From positions 1 to 64,000 of the forward strand of contig CAYMHW010000001.1 in assembly GCA_964390365.1 (NCBI GenBank): a stretch of DNA of 64,000 nucleotides, read 5' to 3'. Both the position numbers and the translations under genes were made by a program. This stretch comes from JALQTD01 sp964390365. GTDB taxonomy: Bacteria; Bacteroidota; Bacteroidia; Flavobacteriales_D; Sanyastnellaceae. Numbering within the stretch: position 1 is the first letter of the stretch; each line of letters opens with the position of its first letter. Under the pieces are notes generated by a model. It was not told where the DNA came from. It was given only the letters and a program-made list of their open reading frames with translations, and ran no database searches. This document shows positions 35,022 to 43,315 of the stretch, piece by piece.

Positions 35022-35705
35022 TCAATTCTGATGAAAGAGAAATCGGTTGGGACTGGTGAATCCACTTTTCACGGCATACATGACCAAAGCGGCCGTGTTG
35101 TTCACACCGAGTTTCTGCATGATGTTCTTGCGGTGGGTGTTCACTGTATGGGCAGATAGGAACAACCGCTCCGCGATTTGGCCGTTGGTAAACCCTTCGG
35201 CGATGAGCGTAATGACTTCGGCTTCGCGCGCCGAAAGCCCGACCGGATCGCAACTGTAGTCCACCGGGGCGAGGTCCTCTACGTTGATGCTCTCTTTGCG
35301 AATGGCTTCGAGGATTTGGCCACAAAAGAATCGACCACCCAAGGCCGTTTCCTGAATCGCCTCCATCACCTCCCCCAAGCTGCAGTTCTTCTTGACGTAG
35401 CTGTCGACTCCCGCTCGAAGGGCATTGGAAAGCACGCTTCCCGATTGCTGAGGGGTGATGGCCAAAATGCGCGAATTGGGAGCCACACGGCGCACCTCCA
35501 CCAAATCATCTACCGAAAAACCGTCAGATAAAAAGTCCATGATGACCACATCGGGCTTGAATGCACTCAAGAGCTCAATCAGCTCATGAGGCGTTGAGGC
35601 CTCTCCGACGAGGGAGTAGTCCCCTGCGTTTTTGACCAAACTCGTCAGTCCCATCCGAAAAACGGGGCTGCTGTCGGCAATGGCGATGGATGCGGCTACG
35701 GGCAT
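35022..35705 (-). CDS. NarL/FixJ-type response regulator
   Basis: This encodes 227 residues: a receiver domain with the phosphoacceptor Asp in DVVIMDFLSDG, a conserved Lys in SYVKKN, and only one acidic residue at the start (IAIADSSP). A C-terminal LuxR HTH follows: GLSAREAEVITLIAEGFTNGQIAERLFLSAHTVNTHRKN. No sensor kinase is adjacent. It is an orphan regulator with its own promoter; the targets are unknown. Confidence 0.92.
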   Translation of the reverse strand: MPVAASIAIADSSPVFRMGLTSLVKNAGDYSLVGEASTPHELIELLSAFKPDVVIMDFLSDGFSVDDLVEVRRVAPNSRILAITPQQSGSVLSNALRAGVDSYVKKNCSLGEVMEAIQETALGGRFFCGQILEAIRKESINVEDLAPVDYSCDPVGLSAREAEVITLIAEGFTNGQIAERLFLSAHTVNTHRKNIMQKLGVNNTAALVMYAVKSGFTSPNRFLFHQN

Positions 35706-35727
35706 TATTTAGACCAATTCTATATAA

Positions 35728-35735
35728 CAAAGATA
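35728..35735 (-). promoter_or_regulatory. Promoter -7 box of the response-regulator gene
   Basis: TATCTTTG on the minus strand matches TAnnTTTG perfectly and lies 22 bp before the ATG at 35705, in an AT-rich 60-bp spacer. No clear TTG is present at -33. Confidence 0.5.
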
Positions 35736-35765
35736 GCTTTCCAACGCCCTCCCTCCACCACCGAG

Positions 35766-36674
35766 CTACAATTGAATCCGCATCCCGTCCGATGCCAACA
35801 ACGTCATCGGGAAAATCGATTGAGCCTCAGCCAACAACGATGTCAAATCCCGATACCGAGAAGAGAAATGACCAATGATGAGCTGCCCCACGCCTGCGTC
35901 CAAGGCCACCTGAGCGGCCTGCTCAGCAGTTGAATGCCCCGTCTCCCGCGCGCGCGCTGACAACTCCGCCTTGAAGGTCGCCTCATGGTACAAGCAGGTG
36001 GCACCTGCCACAGCGTCAGCAACCAACGGCGAAGGGCGCGTATCGGCGGCAAAGGCATAACTCCGAACGACCGGTCCCGCATCGCATACCTCCTCGGGAT
36101 GAATGGTACCCTTCCGAACGGGCCTTCCAGATTTCAAAGCGCGGATTTCCTCAAACTCCAGTCCGTGGCTTTCAATCGCTGCTCGCCGAATGCTTCCCAT
36201 GCGCGGAAGTTCGTCCACTCGAAACCCGTGTGTCGGAATCCGATGCTGCACAGGAAAGGCGGTTACCCGAAACGATGCCTGCTCCCATGCCATTCGGACC
36301 TCCCCCGGCGGATTGACTTCGAACTTCAACGGAAACTGCAAGTAAGTAGCCGTCAACCTGAGGTTCTCCATCAACCACGATTCCAGTGCCTCGGGGCCGT
36401 GCAGCGTGAGCGCCTCTTTGCGCCCCAACAAATTCATGCTCCCAATCAAGCCCGGCAAGCCCAGAACGTGATCCCCATGCATGTGGCTCACAAAAACGTG
36501 GTGGATTTTCGAAAACGGCACGTTGTGCCGTCGCAAACTCACTTGCACCCCTTCTCCTGCGTCGAAAAGGAACCACTTTTCGTGCACATTCAGCGCTTGA
36601 GCCGTGGTCATAAAACGCAAATTGGGTGCGGCAGCGCCGCACCCAAGTATGAGGACATCAAATCGGTATTTCAC
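35766..36674 (-). CDS. rnz: Ribonuclease Z
   Basis: GTG 36674 is chosen as start because it lies 10 bp after the upstream stop and gives the family-typical N-terminus VKYRFDVLILGCGAAAPN; the open frame extends further, but that part overlaps the preceding gene. At 302 residues the length is normal. The zinc-binding motif SHMHGDHVLGLPGLIG and the later HEATF and GHFSSRY segments define a tRNase Z that trims tRNA 3' ends. It follows a T9SS-cargo gene. Confidence 0.93.
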   Translation of the reverse strand: MKYRFDVLILGCGAAAPNLRFMTTAQALNVHEKWFLFDAGEGVQVSLRRHNVPFSKIHHVFVSHMHGDHVLGLPGLIGSMNLLGRKEALTLHGPEALESWLMENLRLTATYLQFPLKFEVNPPGEVRMAWEQASFRVTAFPVQHRIPTHGFRVDELPRMGSIRRAAIESHGLEFEEIRALKSGRPVRKGTIHPEEVCDAGPVVRSYAFAADTRPSPLVADAVAGATCLYHEATFKAELSARARETGHSTAEQAAQVALDAGVGQLIIGHFSSRYRDLTSLLAEAQSIFPMTLLASDGMRIQL

Positions 36675-36684
36675 ACGAACGAGT

Positions 36685-37464
36685 TCAGTGGCGCACCACC
36701 AAGCGCTCCGTCCACTGATTCGCCGCGCCTTCAAGCGTAACGAAGTAAATGCCTTCGGCCCACGTGGAAACGTCCACCATCAACCGCCCATTTGGAAAGG
36801 CTTGCGTGCTGTGCATGACACGGCCGGACAAATCGCGCACAATCACTTGGCTCACGCGCTCCGCTGCGGGCAACTCCATTTGGAAGCGCTCATTCGCTGG
36901 GTTCGGGAACATGGTGAAGTCCAAGTCGGCTTGGTTTTCAATGCTGTTGGGCCCCACGATGGTCAGCACGTAACCTTCAAAGAAGTACGGCTGAGGGACT
37001 GCTACACCGAAGACCGTGACCCAAGCCTGCACCTCGAGGGACATGGCGTACACACCGCCCGTGGTGGGCGTGCCCACCAAGTCAGCACAGTATTGCGCCC
37101 CCCCATGGAAGGAACAAGGATTGGAGGATACGCCCCCATTATTGCACTGAATTTCCAATCCAACGTCAGCAAAGCTCAAGGTCGCCCCAGCGCCTGAGTC
37201 TGCGATCAAGGTCGTGTTGACCAAGATGATGGAATCGAGCGGCAACTGAAATGCGGGGTCAATTGCCGATGCATCGATGGGGACCAGGACATGGAACACG
37301 TCATTGTACGCAACGTCCACGTAAGCCGTATCGAATTGCTCCCCGATTGATGCATCCGGCGAAGCTCCCCAAAGGGCGGTGCCAAAATCGAAATCAGCGG
37401 TACACTGGGCAGATGCGGCACCGAACGAGGCCACCGCGAAAAGGAAGGAAAATACGCGTTTCAT
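36685..37464 (-). CDS. Small T9SS-sorted exported protein
   Basis: This encodes 259 residues with a signal peptide (MKRVFSFLFAVASFGAASAQ), a beta-rich central domain with a pair of close cysteines (QCNNGG and SNPCSFHGGAQYC), and a type A T9SS C-terminal sorting domain starting LDFTMFPNPANERF and ending ERLVVRH. The protein is exported across the outer membrane and may be anchored. The function of the central domain is unknown. It overlaps the STAS gene by 4 bp. Confidence 0.85.
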   Translation of the reverse strand: MKRVFSFLFAVASFGAASAQCTADFDFGTALWGASPDASIGEQFDTAYVDVAYNDVFHVLVPIDASAIDPAFQLPLDSIILVNTTLIADSGAGATLSFADVGLEIQCNNGGVSSNPCSFHGGAQYCADLVGTPTTGGVYAMSLEVQAWVTVFGVAVPQPYFFEGYVLTIVGPNSIENQADLDFTMFPNPANERFQMELPAAERVSQVIVRDLSGRVMHSTQAFPNGRLMVDVSTWAEGIYFVTLEGAANQWTERLVVRH

Positions 37465-37844
37465 GATTCAGAAGTATCAGCCCCCAACGAGCGCTCGGTT
37501 TCTTCCATCACGATCAAGTCGAAGGCCTCAGAGGCCGTCGGCGTGATGGTCAAAACGCGGTCGAGTTGGGAGATTTGGATGAGTTTTTCAACCGAGGGTT
37601 GCAGGCCGCAAATGACGAAAGAACCTCCGTTGTCACGGCACAAGCGATTGCCTACGAGCACCGCGCTCAAACCACTGCTGTCGCAGTAGCGGGCTTCATT
37701 CAGATCCAGAACCATGTTGAACTTTCCATCGTTCGCCAACGAGACGAACTCGGCCTTCAATTCAGGGGCATGGCGCGCGTCGAGCTTTTCAACGTGCACC
37801 GACAGGGTGGCGATGGGTTCGCGGTATTCTACTGAAAACTTCAT
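37461..37844 (-). CDS. STAS-domain (anti-sigma-factor antagonist-like) protein
   Basis: This encodes 127 residues forming a single STAS domain, with the phosphorylatable-serine signature DLNEARYCDSSGLSAVLVGNRL and VICGLQPSVEKLIQISQLDRVL. In other bacteria such proteins bind anti-sigma factors or stressosome partners. No kinase or phosphatase partner is nearby. The gene is translationally coupled to the following T9SS gene. Confidence 0.88.
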   Translation of the reverse strand: MKFSVEYREPIATLSVHVEKLDARHAPELKAEFVSLANDGKFNMVLDLNEARYCDSSGLSAVLVGNRLCRDNGGSFVICGLQPSVEKLIQISQLDRVLTITPTASEAFDLIVMEETERSLGADTSES

Positions 37845-37885
37845 TCAACTGGAACTTTGTGGGCTAAGATAGGAACTTGTATCGT

Positions 37886-38821
37886 TTATCGAACACCCGC
37901 GAGCAGGTAGATTACCGCCATGCGGACGGCCACCCCATTTTCGACTTGATCGAGGATGATCGCGTGCTCGCTGTCGGCTACCGCACTGGTGATTTCCACA
38001 CCGCGGTTGATGGGACCGGGGTGCATGATGGTGATGGGGTGATCGATTTGGCCTAAGCGCTCTTCGGTCAGGCCAAAACACGCCTGATACTCCCGCAAGC
38101 TGGGGAAATATGGCACCCGGCCTTCCCCACCCTGTCGCTCCAATTGGATGCGCAACATGTTCGCCACATCACACCATGCCAAGGTCGCGTCCAAGTCGTG
38201 GCTCACTTCCACCCCCAAGCTCGCAATGTGCTTGGGAATGAGGGTCTTCGGGCCGCACACTCGCACGGTTGCGCCGAGCTTTTGCAAGCACAGGATGTTC
38301 GAAACGGCCACGCGGCTGTGGCGGATGTCGCCGACGATGGCCACGCGTTTTCCCGCCAAGTCCCCCAGTCGTTCCTGCATCGAATACGCATCGAGGAGGG
38401 CTTGGGTTGGGTGTTCGTGCGTGCCGTCGCCCGCGTTCACGATTTGGGTTTTCACACGTTCCTTAAGAAAATGAGGAGCGCCTGGATGGGGATGCCGCAT
38501 CACCACCATGTCCACCTTCATGGCCAAAATGTTGTTGACCGTATCCACCAGGGTCTCCCCCTTTTTCACCGACGAATTCGCCGCGGTGAAATTCACCACG
38601 TCCGCCGACAACCGCTTCTCCGCGAGTTCGAATGACAGCCGCGTCCGGGTCGAGTTCTCAAAAAACAGGTTCGCAATGGTGAGGTCGCGCAACGACGGCA
38701 CCTTGCGGATGGGGCGGTTGATGACCTCCTTGAATTCTTCGGCCGTTTTGAGGATCAACCGGATGTCGGACTCATGCAGGTCTCGGATTCCGGTTAAATG
38801 GCGGGTCGACAACGTGTTCAT
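37886..38821 (-). CDS. pyrB: Aspartate carbamoyltransferase, catalytic chain
   Basis: This 311-residue enzyme performs the first committed step of pyrimidine synthesis. Carbamoyl-phosphate-binding motif FFENSTRTRLSFELAEKR, the 80s-loop lysine segment SSVKKGETLVDT, HPTQALLDAY and the closing HPGPINRGVEI are intact. No pyrI regulatory chain is present. It overlaps pyrR by 4 bp, so regulator and enzyme are co-translated. Confidence 0.97.
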   Translation of the reverse strand: MNTLSTRHLTGIRDLHESDIRLILKTAEEFKEVINRPIRKVPSLRDLTIANLFFENSTRTRLSFELAEKRLSADVVNFTAANSSVKKGETLVDTVNNILAMKVDMVVMRHPHPGAPHFLKERVKTQIVNAGDGTHEHPTQALLDAYSMQERLGDLAGKRVAIVGDIRHSRVAVSNILCLQKLGATVRVCGPKTLIPKHIASLGVEVSHDLDATLAWCDVANMLRIQLERQGGEGRVPYFPSLREYQACFGLTEERLGQIDHPITIMHPGPINRGVEITSAVADSEHAIILDQVENGVAVRMAVIYLLAGVR

Positions 38822-39363
38822 TCAGGCTTGCGATTGAAGAGCTCCACATGATCGCCTTTTCCATCCTCGCTCCAGTGCACGCGCACGTGCTGTTCGTCAA
38901 TCGAATCGATGGATTTGCCGATGTATTTGGGTTCGATGGGCAGCTCCCGGCGGAAGCGGCGGTCGATCATCACAAGCAATTCCACGCTGCGCGGACGGCC
39001 GTGCGACATGAGCGCATCGATTCCCGCGCGAATGGTTCGCCCCGTGTACAGCACGTCATCCACCAAGATCACCCGGCGGTCCTCCACCAAGAATGGCATG
39101 TCGGTGGCATTGGGCGCAATCGGGTGCCTCTTCCGACCAAAATCATCCCGGTGAAACGTAGCATCCAATGCGCCGCAGCGCACTTCCACATCAGGCAACA
39201 GCACTTTCAAGCGACTTTGGATGCGGCGAGCCAGGAAAATTCCACGAGGCTGAAGCCCCACCAAGTCCGTTTCCAAAAAGTCGTGGTGCTCGAGCAGTTG
39301 ATGCGCGAGCCGGTCGACCATGCGATCGAACAATTCAGGGGCAATCAGGACATGCGAATCCAT
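38818..39363 (-). CDS. pyrR: PyrR-type pyrimidine regulator/uracil phosphoribosyltransferase
   Basis: ATG 39363 gives 181 residues (MDSHVLIAPELF). The PRPP-binding loop ILVDDVLYTGRTIRAGIDAL and the HRDDFGRKRHP segment mark the PyrR family of bifunctional regulators. In Firmicutes PyrR controls pyr mRNA by attenuation; in Bacteroidota its RNA role is less established. Only 21 bp separate the ATG from a strong hairpin ending the upstream rpsA transcript. A perfect -7 box lies in that space, 4 bp before the ATG. Confidence 0.92.
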   Translation of the reverse strand: MDSHVLIAPELFDRMVDRLAHQLLEHHDFLETDLVGLQPRGIFLARRIQSRLKVLLPDVEVRCGALDATFHRDDFGRKRHPIAPNATDMPFLVEDRRVILVDDVLYTGRTIRAGIDALMSHGRPRSVELLVMIDRRFRRELPIEPKYIGKSIDSIDEQHVRVHWSEDGKGDHVELFNRKPE

Positions 39364-39367
39364 GGCG

Positions 39368-39375
39368 CAAAGATA
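39368..39375 (-). promoter_or_regulatory. Possible pyrR -7 box giving a leaderless mRNA
   Basis: TATCTTTG on the minus strand is a perfect match to TAnnTTTG, but only 4 bp separate it from the ATG at 39363. If used, the pyrRB mRNA would start at or very near its start codon. The upstream side is the rpsA hairpin, with no TTG at -33. Confidence 0.35.
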
Positions 39376-39384
39376 CAGAAACAA

Positions 39385-39410
39385 GAAAGGGAGGCGACCG
39401 CCTCCCTTTC
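39385..39410 (-). terminator. Terminator hairpin after rpsA, in front of pyrR
   Basis: GAAAGGGAGGC (39385-39395) pairs perfectly with GCCTCCCTTTC (39400-39410) around a 4-nt loop. On the minus strand it is followed by TTGTTTCTG, only moderately U-rich. It lies 24 bp after the rpsA stop and 21 bp before the pyrR ATG, so it may act as an incomplete terminator or as a pyr attenuator. Confidence 0.75.
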
Positions 39411-39434
39411 CAATTTGACAAGTTCGACTCCGGA

Positions 39435-41489
39435 TTATTCGCCAGCTTCGTCGGACTTGGTTTCTTCCGAATCGGCAGCGGGAGCCTCGTCCTGTGCAGG
39501 CGCTTCAGCTGCAGGTTCTTGCTTTTTCGGTTCAGCCGGTGCTGCGGGTTCAGCTGCAGGAGCAGCGCCGCCTTCCATTTGTTCCTTCAAAGCGGACAGG
39601 ACATCCAAGTCACCGAAAGTGCTGCGCTCGACCGTCGAGTTCACCTCGTCCATCATGCGGCTGCTCGTGCCTCCGGTTGTACGCGGCTTGCGCTCCTTGG
39701 TTTCCTTCTTCTTCGGGCCTTCATCGTACGTGCGCAAGTGGCTCACCGTGATGCGCTTGGCATTGCGGTTGAACTCCAACACAACGAATTCGCCCGCCTC
39801 GTCGACGCCCATGGCCGTGCCGTCCTGCTTTTGCAAGTGCTTCGTGTGGCATGCGCCCTCGAGGCCGTATGGCAGTGCCACGGTGGCTTGGTTGCCTTCG
39901 ATGCGAACCACCGTCGCGGTGTGGGTTGAACCCACTGCGAAAATGGTTTCGAAGACTTCCCACGGGTTCTCCTGCAGTTGCTTGTGGCCCAAGCTCATGC
40001 GGCGTTGGTCCTTGTCCAACTCGAGCACCACCACTTCAATGGTGTCGCCCACGTTGCAGAACTCCGAAGGGTGCTTGATTTTCTTCTCCCAGCTCAAGTC
40101 AGAGATGTGCACCAAGCCGTCGATGCCTTCTTCCAACTCGACGAACAAGCCGAAGTTCGTGAAGTTGCGCACCGTGCCCGAGTGCTTCGAGCTGACCGGG
40201 TAGCGGTTTTCGATGTCCGCCCACGGATCGTCCTTCAACTGCTTCAGGCCCAACGACATCTTGCGATCTTCCCGATCGATGTTCAAGATGACGCATTCAA
40301 TTTCGTCGCCGACTTTCAAGAAGTCCTGAGCGCTGCGGAGGTGCTGCGACCACGACATTTCCGAAACGTGGAGCAAGCCTTCGACACCCGGCGCGATCTC
40401 GACGAACGCACCGTAGTCTGCGAGGACCACCACCTTGCCTTTGACCTTCGCTCCTTCCACGAGGTCTTCCGTCAAAGCGTCCCACGGGTGCGGCGTCAAT
40501 TGCTTCATGCCGAGCGCAATGCGCTTCTTGTCGTCGTCGAAGTCGAGGATGACCACGTTGAGCTTGTCGTCCAATTGGACCAACTCCTCGGGGTGATTCA
40601 CGCGGCCCCAGCTCATGTCCGTGATGTGGACCAAACCGTCGACACCGCCCAAATCCACGAACACCCCGTAAGAGGTGATGTTCTTGACCGTGCCTTCCAA
40701 GACAGAGCCTTTCTCCAATCCTTGGATGATGAGGCGCTTTTGTTCTTCGAGCTCGGCCTCGATGAGGGCCTTGTGCGAAACGACGACGTTCTTGAACTCT
40801 TGGTTGATCTTGACCACCTTGAATTCCATCTGCTTGCCAACGTATACGTCGAAGTCGCGGATGGGCTTGACGTCCACCTGCGAACCGGGCAAGAAAGCTT
40901 CGATGCCAAACACGTCGACGATCAAGCCGCCTTTCGTGCGGCACTTGACCTCACCCGTGATGATGGTATCCTCTTCTTTCGCTTTATTGATGTTGTCCCA
41001 AGCAGAGAAGATGCGAGCCGTGCGGTGGCTGACCACCAGTTGACCGTTCTTGTCTTCTTGGCGCTCGATGAAGATCGGAACGACGTCCCCGGGCTGCAAG
41101 TTGGGGTTGTAACGGAATTCGCTCGCGTTCACAACACCTTCAGACTTGTAACCGATGTTGACCACGACCTCCTTTTTCGAGACGCTCAACACCTTGCCTT
41201 CGACGACCTCCTTCTCTTGGATGAGGTTCAACGAGTTTTCGTAAACCGCTTCGAGCTTTTGGCGATCTTCTGCGCTGAAGTCATCGGAATCGGATTCGAA
41301 TGCTTCCCAATCGAAATTACCAGGCTCGGACAATGCCGGGCGCTCAGTCAACACCTCCTTGGGTGCAGCTGGGGTTTCTGAAGGGGTAGCGGTTTCCGCA
41401 GTTTCTGCGGCGTGTGCTGCCTCAGCAGCGTGATTCTCGGGAGTGACCTCCGGGGCCTGCTCCTCGTGATTCTGGGTTTCTTCGCTCAT
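39435..41489 (-). CDS. rpsA: 30S ribosomal protein S1
   Basis: ATG 41489 (MSEETQNHEE) gives 684 residues. An acidic, alanine-rich N-terminal extension of about 65 residues precedes six S1 RNA-binding repeats, for example VNIGYKSEGVVNASEF, SYGVFVDLGGVDGLVHITDMSW, DYGAFVEIAPGVEGLLHVSEMSW and NFGLFVELEEGIDGLVHISDLSW. A low-complexity Ala/Pro/Glu tail ends the protein. S1 helps mRNA loading; in Bacteroidota, which largely lack Shine-Dalgarno sites, it is especially important. It has a strong promoter and a structured leader. Confidence 0.97.
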   Translation of the reverse strand: MSEETQNHEEQAPEVTPENHAAEAAHAAETAETATPSETPAAPKEVLTERPALSEPGNFDWEAFESDSDDFSAEDRQKLEAVYENSLNLIQEKEVVEGKVLSVSKKEVVVNIGYKSEGVVNASEFRYNPNLQPGDVVPIFIERQEDKNGQLVVSHRTARIFSAWDNINKAKEEDTIITGEVKCRTKGGLIVDVFGIEAFLPGSQVDVKPIRDFDVYVGKQMEFKVVKINQEFKNVVVSHKALIEAELEEQKRLIIQGLEKGSVLEGTVKNITSYGVFVDLGGVDGLVHITDMSWGRVNHPEELVQLDDKLNVVILDFDDDKKRIALGMKQLTPHPWDALTEDLVEGAKVKGKVVVLADYGAFVEIAPGVEGLLHVSEMSWSQHLRSAQDFLKVGDEIECVILNIDREDRKMSLGLKQLKDDPWADIENRYPVSSKHSGTVRNFTNFGLFVELEEGIDGLVHISDLSWEKKIKHPSEFCNVGDTIEVVVLELDKDQRRMSLGHKQLQENPWEVFETIFAVGSTHTATVVRIEGNQATVALPYGLEGACHTKHLQKQDGTAMGVDEAGEFVVLEFNRNAKRITVSHLRTYDEGPKKKETKERKPRTTGGTSSRMMDEVNSTVERSTFGDLDVLSALKEQMEGGAAPAAEPAAPAEPKKQEPAAEAPAQDEAPAADSEETKSDEAGE

Positions 41490-41501
41490 GCGTCCCAGTT
41501 G

Positions 41502-41547
41502 GATTTGTTCCCACCACAAGGGCATTGGTGGGGAGGTGATACAAATC
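41502..41547 (-). promoter_or_regulatory. Structured rpsA leader (two-stem hairpin)
   Basis: Two perfect nested 7-bp stems lie just before the rpsA start: GATTTGT (41502-41508) with ACAAATC (41541-41547), and CCCACCA (41510-41516) with TGGTGGG (41526-41532). The sides differ by 1 versus 8 unpaired bases. The base of the hairpin is 12 nt upstream of the ATG, inside the 5' leader expected from the promoter. S1 is known to repress its own mRNA through leader structure in enterobacteria; a similar role here is inferred. Confidence 0.6.
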
Positions 41548-41577
41548 GCTGCCCTGCGCGACCTTTTTAACGAGGCG

Positions 41578-41607
41578 CAAAAGTAGGGACAAACCTCACA
41601 TCACCAA
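41578..41607 (-). promoter_or_regulatory. Bacteroidota-type promoter of rpsA
   Basis: On the minus strand TTG (41605-41607), 19 bp, TACTTTTG (41578-41585): a perfect consensus promoter. Transcription would begin near 41571, giving a leader of about 80 nt that contains the two-stem hairpin. Confidence 0.78.
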
Positions 41608-41624
41608 CCCTGACAACGAATTAA

Positions 41625-43274
41625 TTAAAGTACGATCAGCTTCGTCGCACGCCAAGCGGGTTCGCCCGACCAGTGAATGATGTACATCCCGGGCTCGCTC
41701 GGCGCCGAAAACTCCGATTCATTGCTCCACGAACGCACGATGCGTCCTTGTGTCGAGCGAAGCACCCCGGGAGCGTTCACAGCAACCCGCTCCTGGCCCC
41801 GAACGGGATTCGGAAACACACGGGACTCGCTGACGGTGGGTTCTGCCAAGTCCACGGTGGCGCCGTTGTTGCTTGCGTTGGGGGTGGTTTGTTCGAAAAA
41901 CACCCAAGGAAGCGATGCGTCTTCCAACCGGCCGAAGCTGAAGCTGGGCCAAATCTCAGGGAAGTTCAACGAGTCCACCACCGTGAAACCATCGGGGGAT
42001 CGGAGAGCGAGGTGTTCGCCGGCGTTGCTCAACCGGAAATTTACGTGGTTCCAGCCTTGGTTTTGGTCTTCATCCGCCCAAAACAACAGGAAGCCGCCTG
42101 GAGCAATCACCGTGGAATCCGGAAGCCCCACGGGCACGCGAAACTTCGTGGGATTGTTCCACTGATCCGTCAGGTAATAGCCAGCCAAATCCACCGGCTG
42201 AGCCGTGGGGTTGTGGACCTCGAACCAATCTTCGCGCTCTCCAGCCTCATCGGAAATGCCCCAAGCGTTGTCGCTGAGCAATTCGTTCAGCACCAATTCC
42301 GCCCCCGGAATCAGGATGAGCTGGTTGCTGACTTGAGGCGTGGGCTGCGCAAAGAACTGCCAAACCAAGCCCCCGTCCGTCGACCGACCGTAACTCTCAT
42401 TCTGCCCCGCGGGCATCCAAGTGGCGAGATCCACAATCGTTCCGTCCGGTCCCGTCAAGGTCCAATCTGCCGGCGGCGTTGCACCGGCTGGCACGTCAAT
42501 GCTCGCGTGGTTGCTGCCCCATTGGGTTTCGCCGTTCAGCCAGATCAACAGGAATCCTTCCGCTTCGATGATCGTCCCTACGGGGTCGTCGTTGGGGACC
42601 GTCCAGCTGGCGGTGGCGTGCGACAGCGTGTAGTTCGCCACGTTGACGGCGAAGGCATTGGGGTTGTACACTTCCAACCAGGACCCGCCTGGCCCCAACT
42701 CCGGGGCGACGGTGCTGGCATTCTGGTGTTGGAATTCGTTCAGGTAGAGTTGGGCCGTTTCCGGTTGGATGTAGGCATTGGGTTGCTCCGGCGTGGGCAG
42801 GTCAAAATAAATCCATTCGGAGCAGGCGTCGCAGGCGCGCCCGTAGGATACGTTGGCCGCTTGGGGCCCGAATGCGATTTGGTCCACAATGGTGACTCCG
42901 TCGGGTTCGACCAAAAACACTTCCTCGCCATCCGCACTCAATTTGAAGCCTGCATGATCTTCACCTTGGTCCAAGTCGTTGTCGCACCAAACGCGCATAT
43001 GCCCGCCCGGCAGGACAGTCGTCAAGCCCGCGTTCGTGCTGGGGAACATCCATTTGGTCAGGCTGTCCGGATCATCGGACAAATAATAGCCTGCCAAATT
43101 GACAATGCCTCCTGAGTTGTACACCTCAATCCAGTCCTCGGATTCAAAAAAGTCGTCGTAATCCGTGCTGTTGTTGATGGCCATCAACTCGTTCAAAACG
43201 ATTTGGGCGGAGGCCAACGATGCAGTCAGGAGCCCAAAGGCGAGCCCAAGAGCGCGCAATACGTTCCAATTCAT
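41625..43274 (-). CDS. Lamin-tail-domain T9SS cargo protein
   Basis: ATG 43274 (MNWNVLRALGLAFG) gives 549 residues with a signal peptide ending near LASAQ. Three lamin-tail (LTD) Ig-like domains are recognisable by repeats of IVLNELMAINN, LYLNEFQHQN and LVLNELLSDN, each followed by DWIEVYN/SWLEVYNP/DWFEVHNP and later W..P-type strands. A T9SS sorting domain (VFPNPVRGQERV to TKLIVL) ends the protein. It is exported, possibly anchored to the surface. It follows the PD40/SPOR-like gene by 41 bp. Confidence 0.85.
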   Translation of the reverse strand: MNWNVLRALGLAFGLLTASLASAQIVLNELMAINNSTDYDDFFESEDWIEVYNSGGIVNLAGYYLSDDPDSLTKWMFPSTNAGLTTVLPGGHMRVWCDNDLDQGEDHAGFKLSADGEEVFLVEPDGVTIVDQIAFGPQAANVSYGRACDACSEWIYFDLPTPEQPNAYIQPETAQLYLNEFQHQNASTVAPELGPGGSWLEVYNPNAFAVNVANYTLSHATASWTVPNDDPVGTIIEAEGFLLIWLNGETQWGSNHASIDVPAGATPPADWTLTGPDGTIVDLATWMPAGQNESYGRSTDGGLVWQFFAQPTPQVSNQLILIPGAELVLNELLSDNAWGISDEAGEREDWFEVHNPTAQPVDLAGYYLTDQWNNPTKFRVPVGLPDSTVIAPGGFLLFWADEDQNQGWNHVNFRLSNAGEHLALRSPDGFTVVDSLNFPEIWPSFSFGRLEDASLPWVFFEQTTPNASNNGATVDLAEPTVSESRVFPNPVRGQERVAVNAPGVLRSTQGRIVRSWSNESEFSAPSEPGMYIIHWSGEPAWRATKLIVL

Positions 43275-43290
43275 GGCGGCGAGGTTTGTA

Positions 43291-43298
43291 CAAAGATA
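43291..43298 (-). promoter_or_regulatory. Possible -7 box of the lamin-tail gene
   Basis: TATCTTTG on the minus strand matches TAnnTTTG perfectly, 16 bp before the ATG at 43274, within the 41-bp spacer. This favours the ATG at 43274 over the upstream in-frame start at 43319. Confidence 0.4.
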
Positions 43299-43315
43299 CG
43301 CGGTGTGCACCTCCT

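Noticed and set aside
39978..41381. Plus-strand open frame of 467 codons opposite rpsA
   Set aside because: Shadow of the S1 repeats; its apparent internal repetition mirrors the repeated S1 domains on the other strand.
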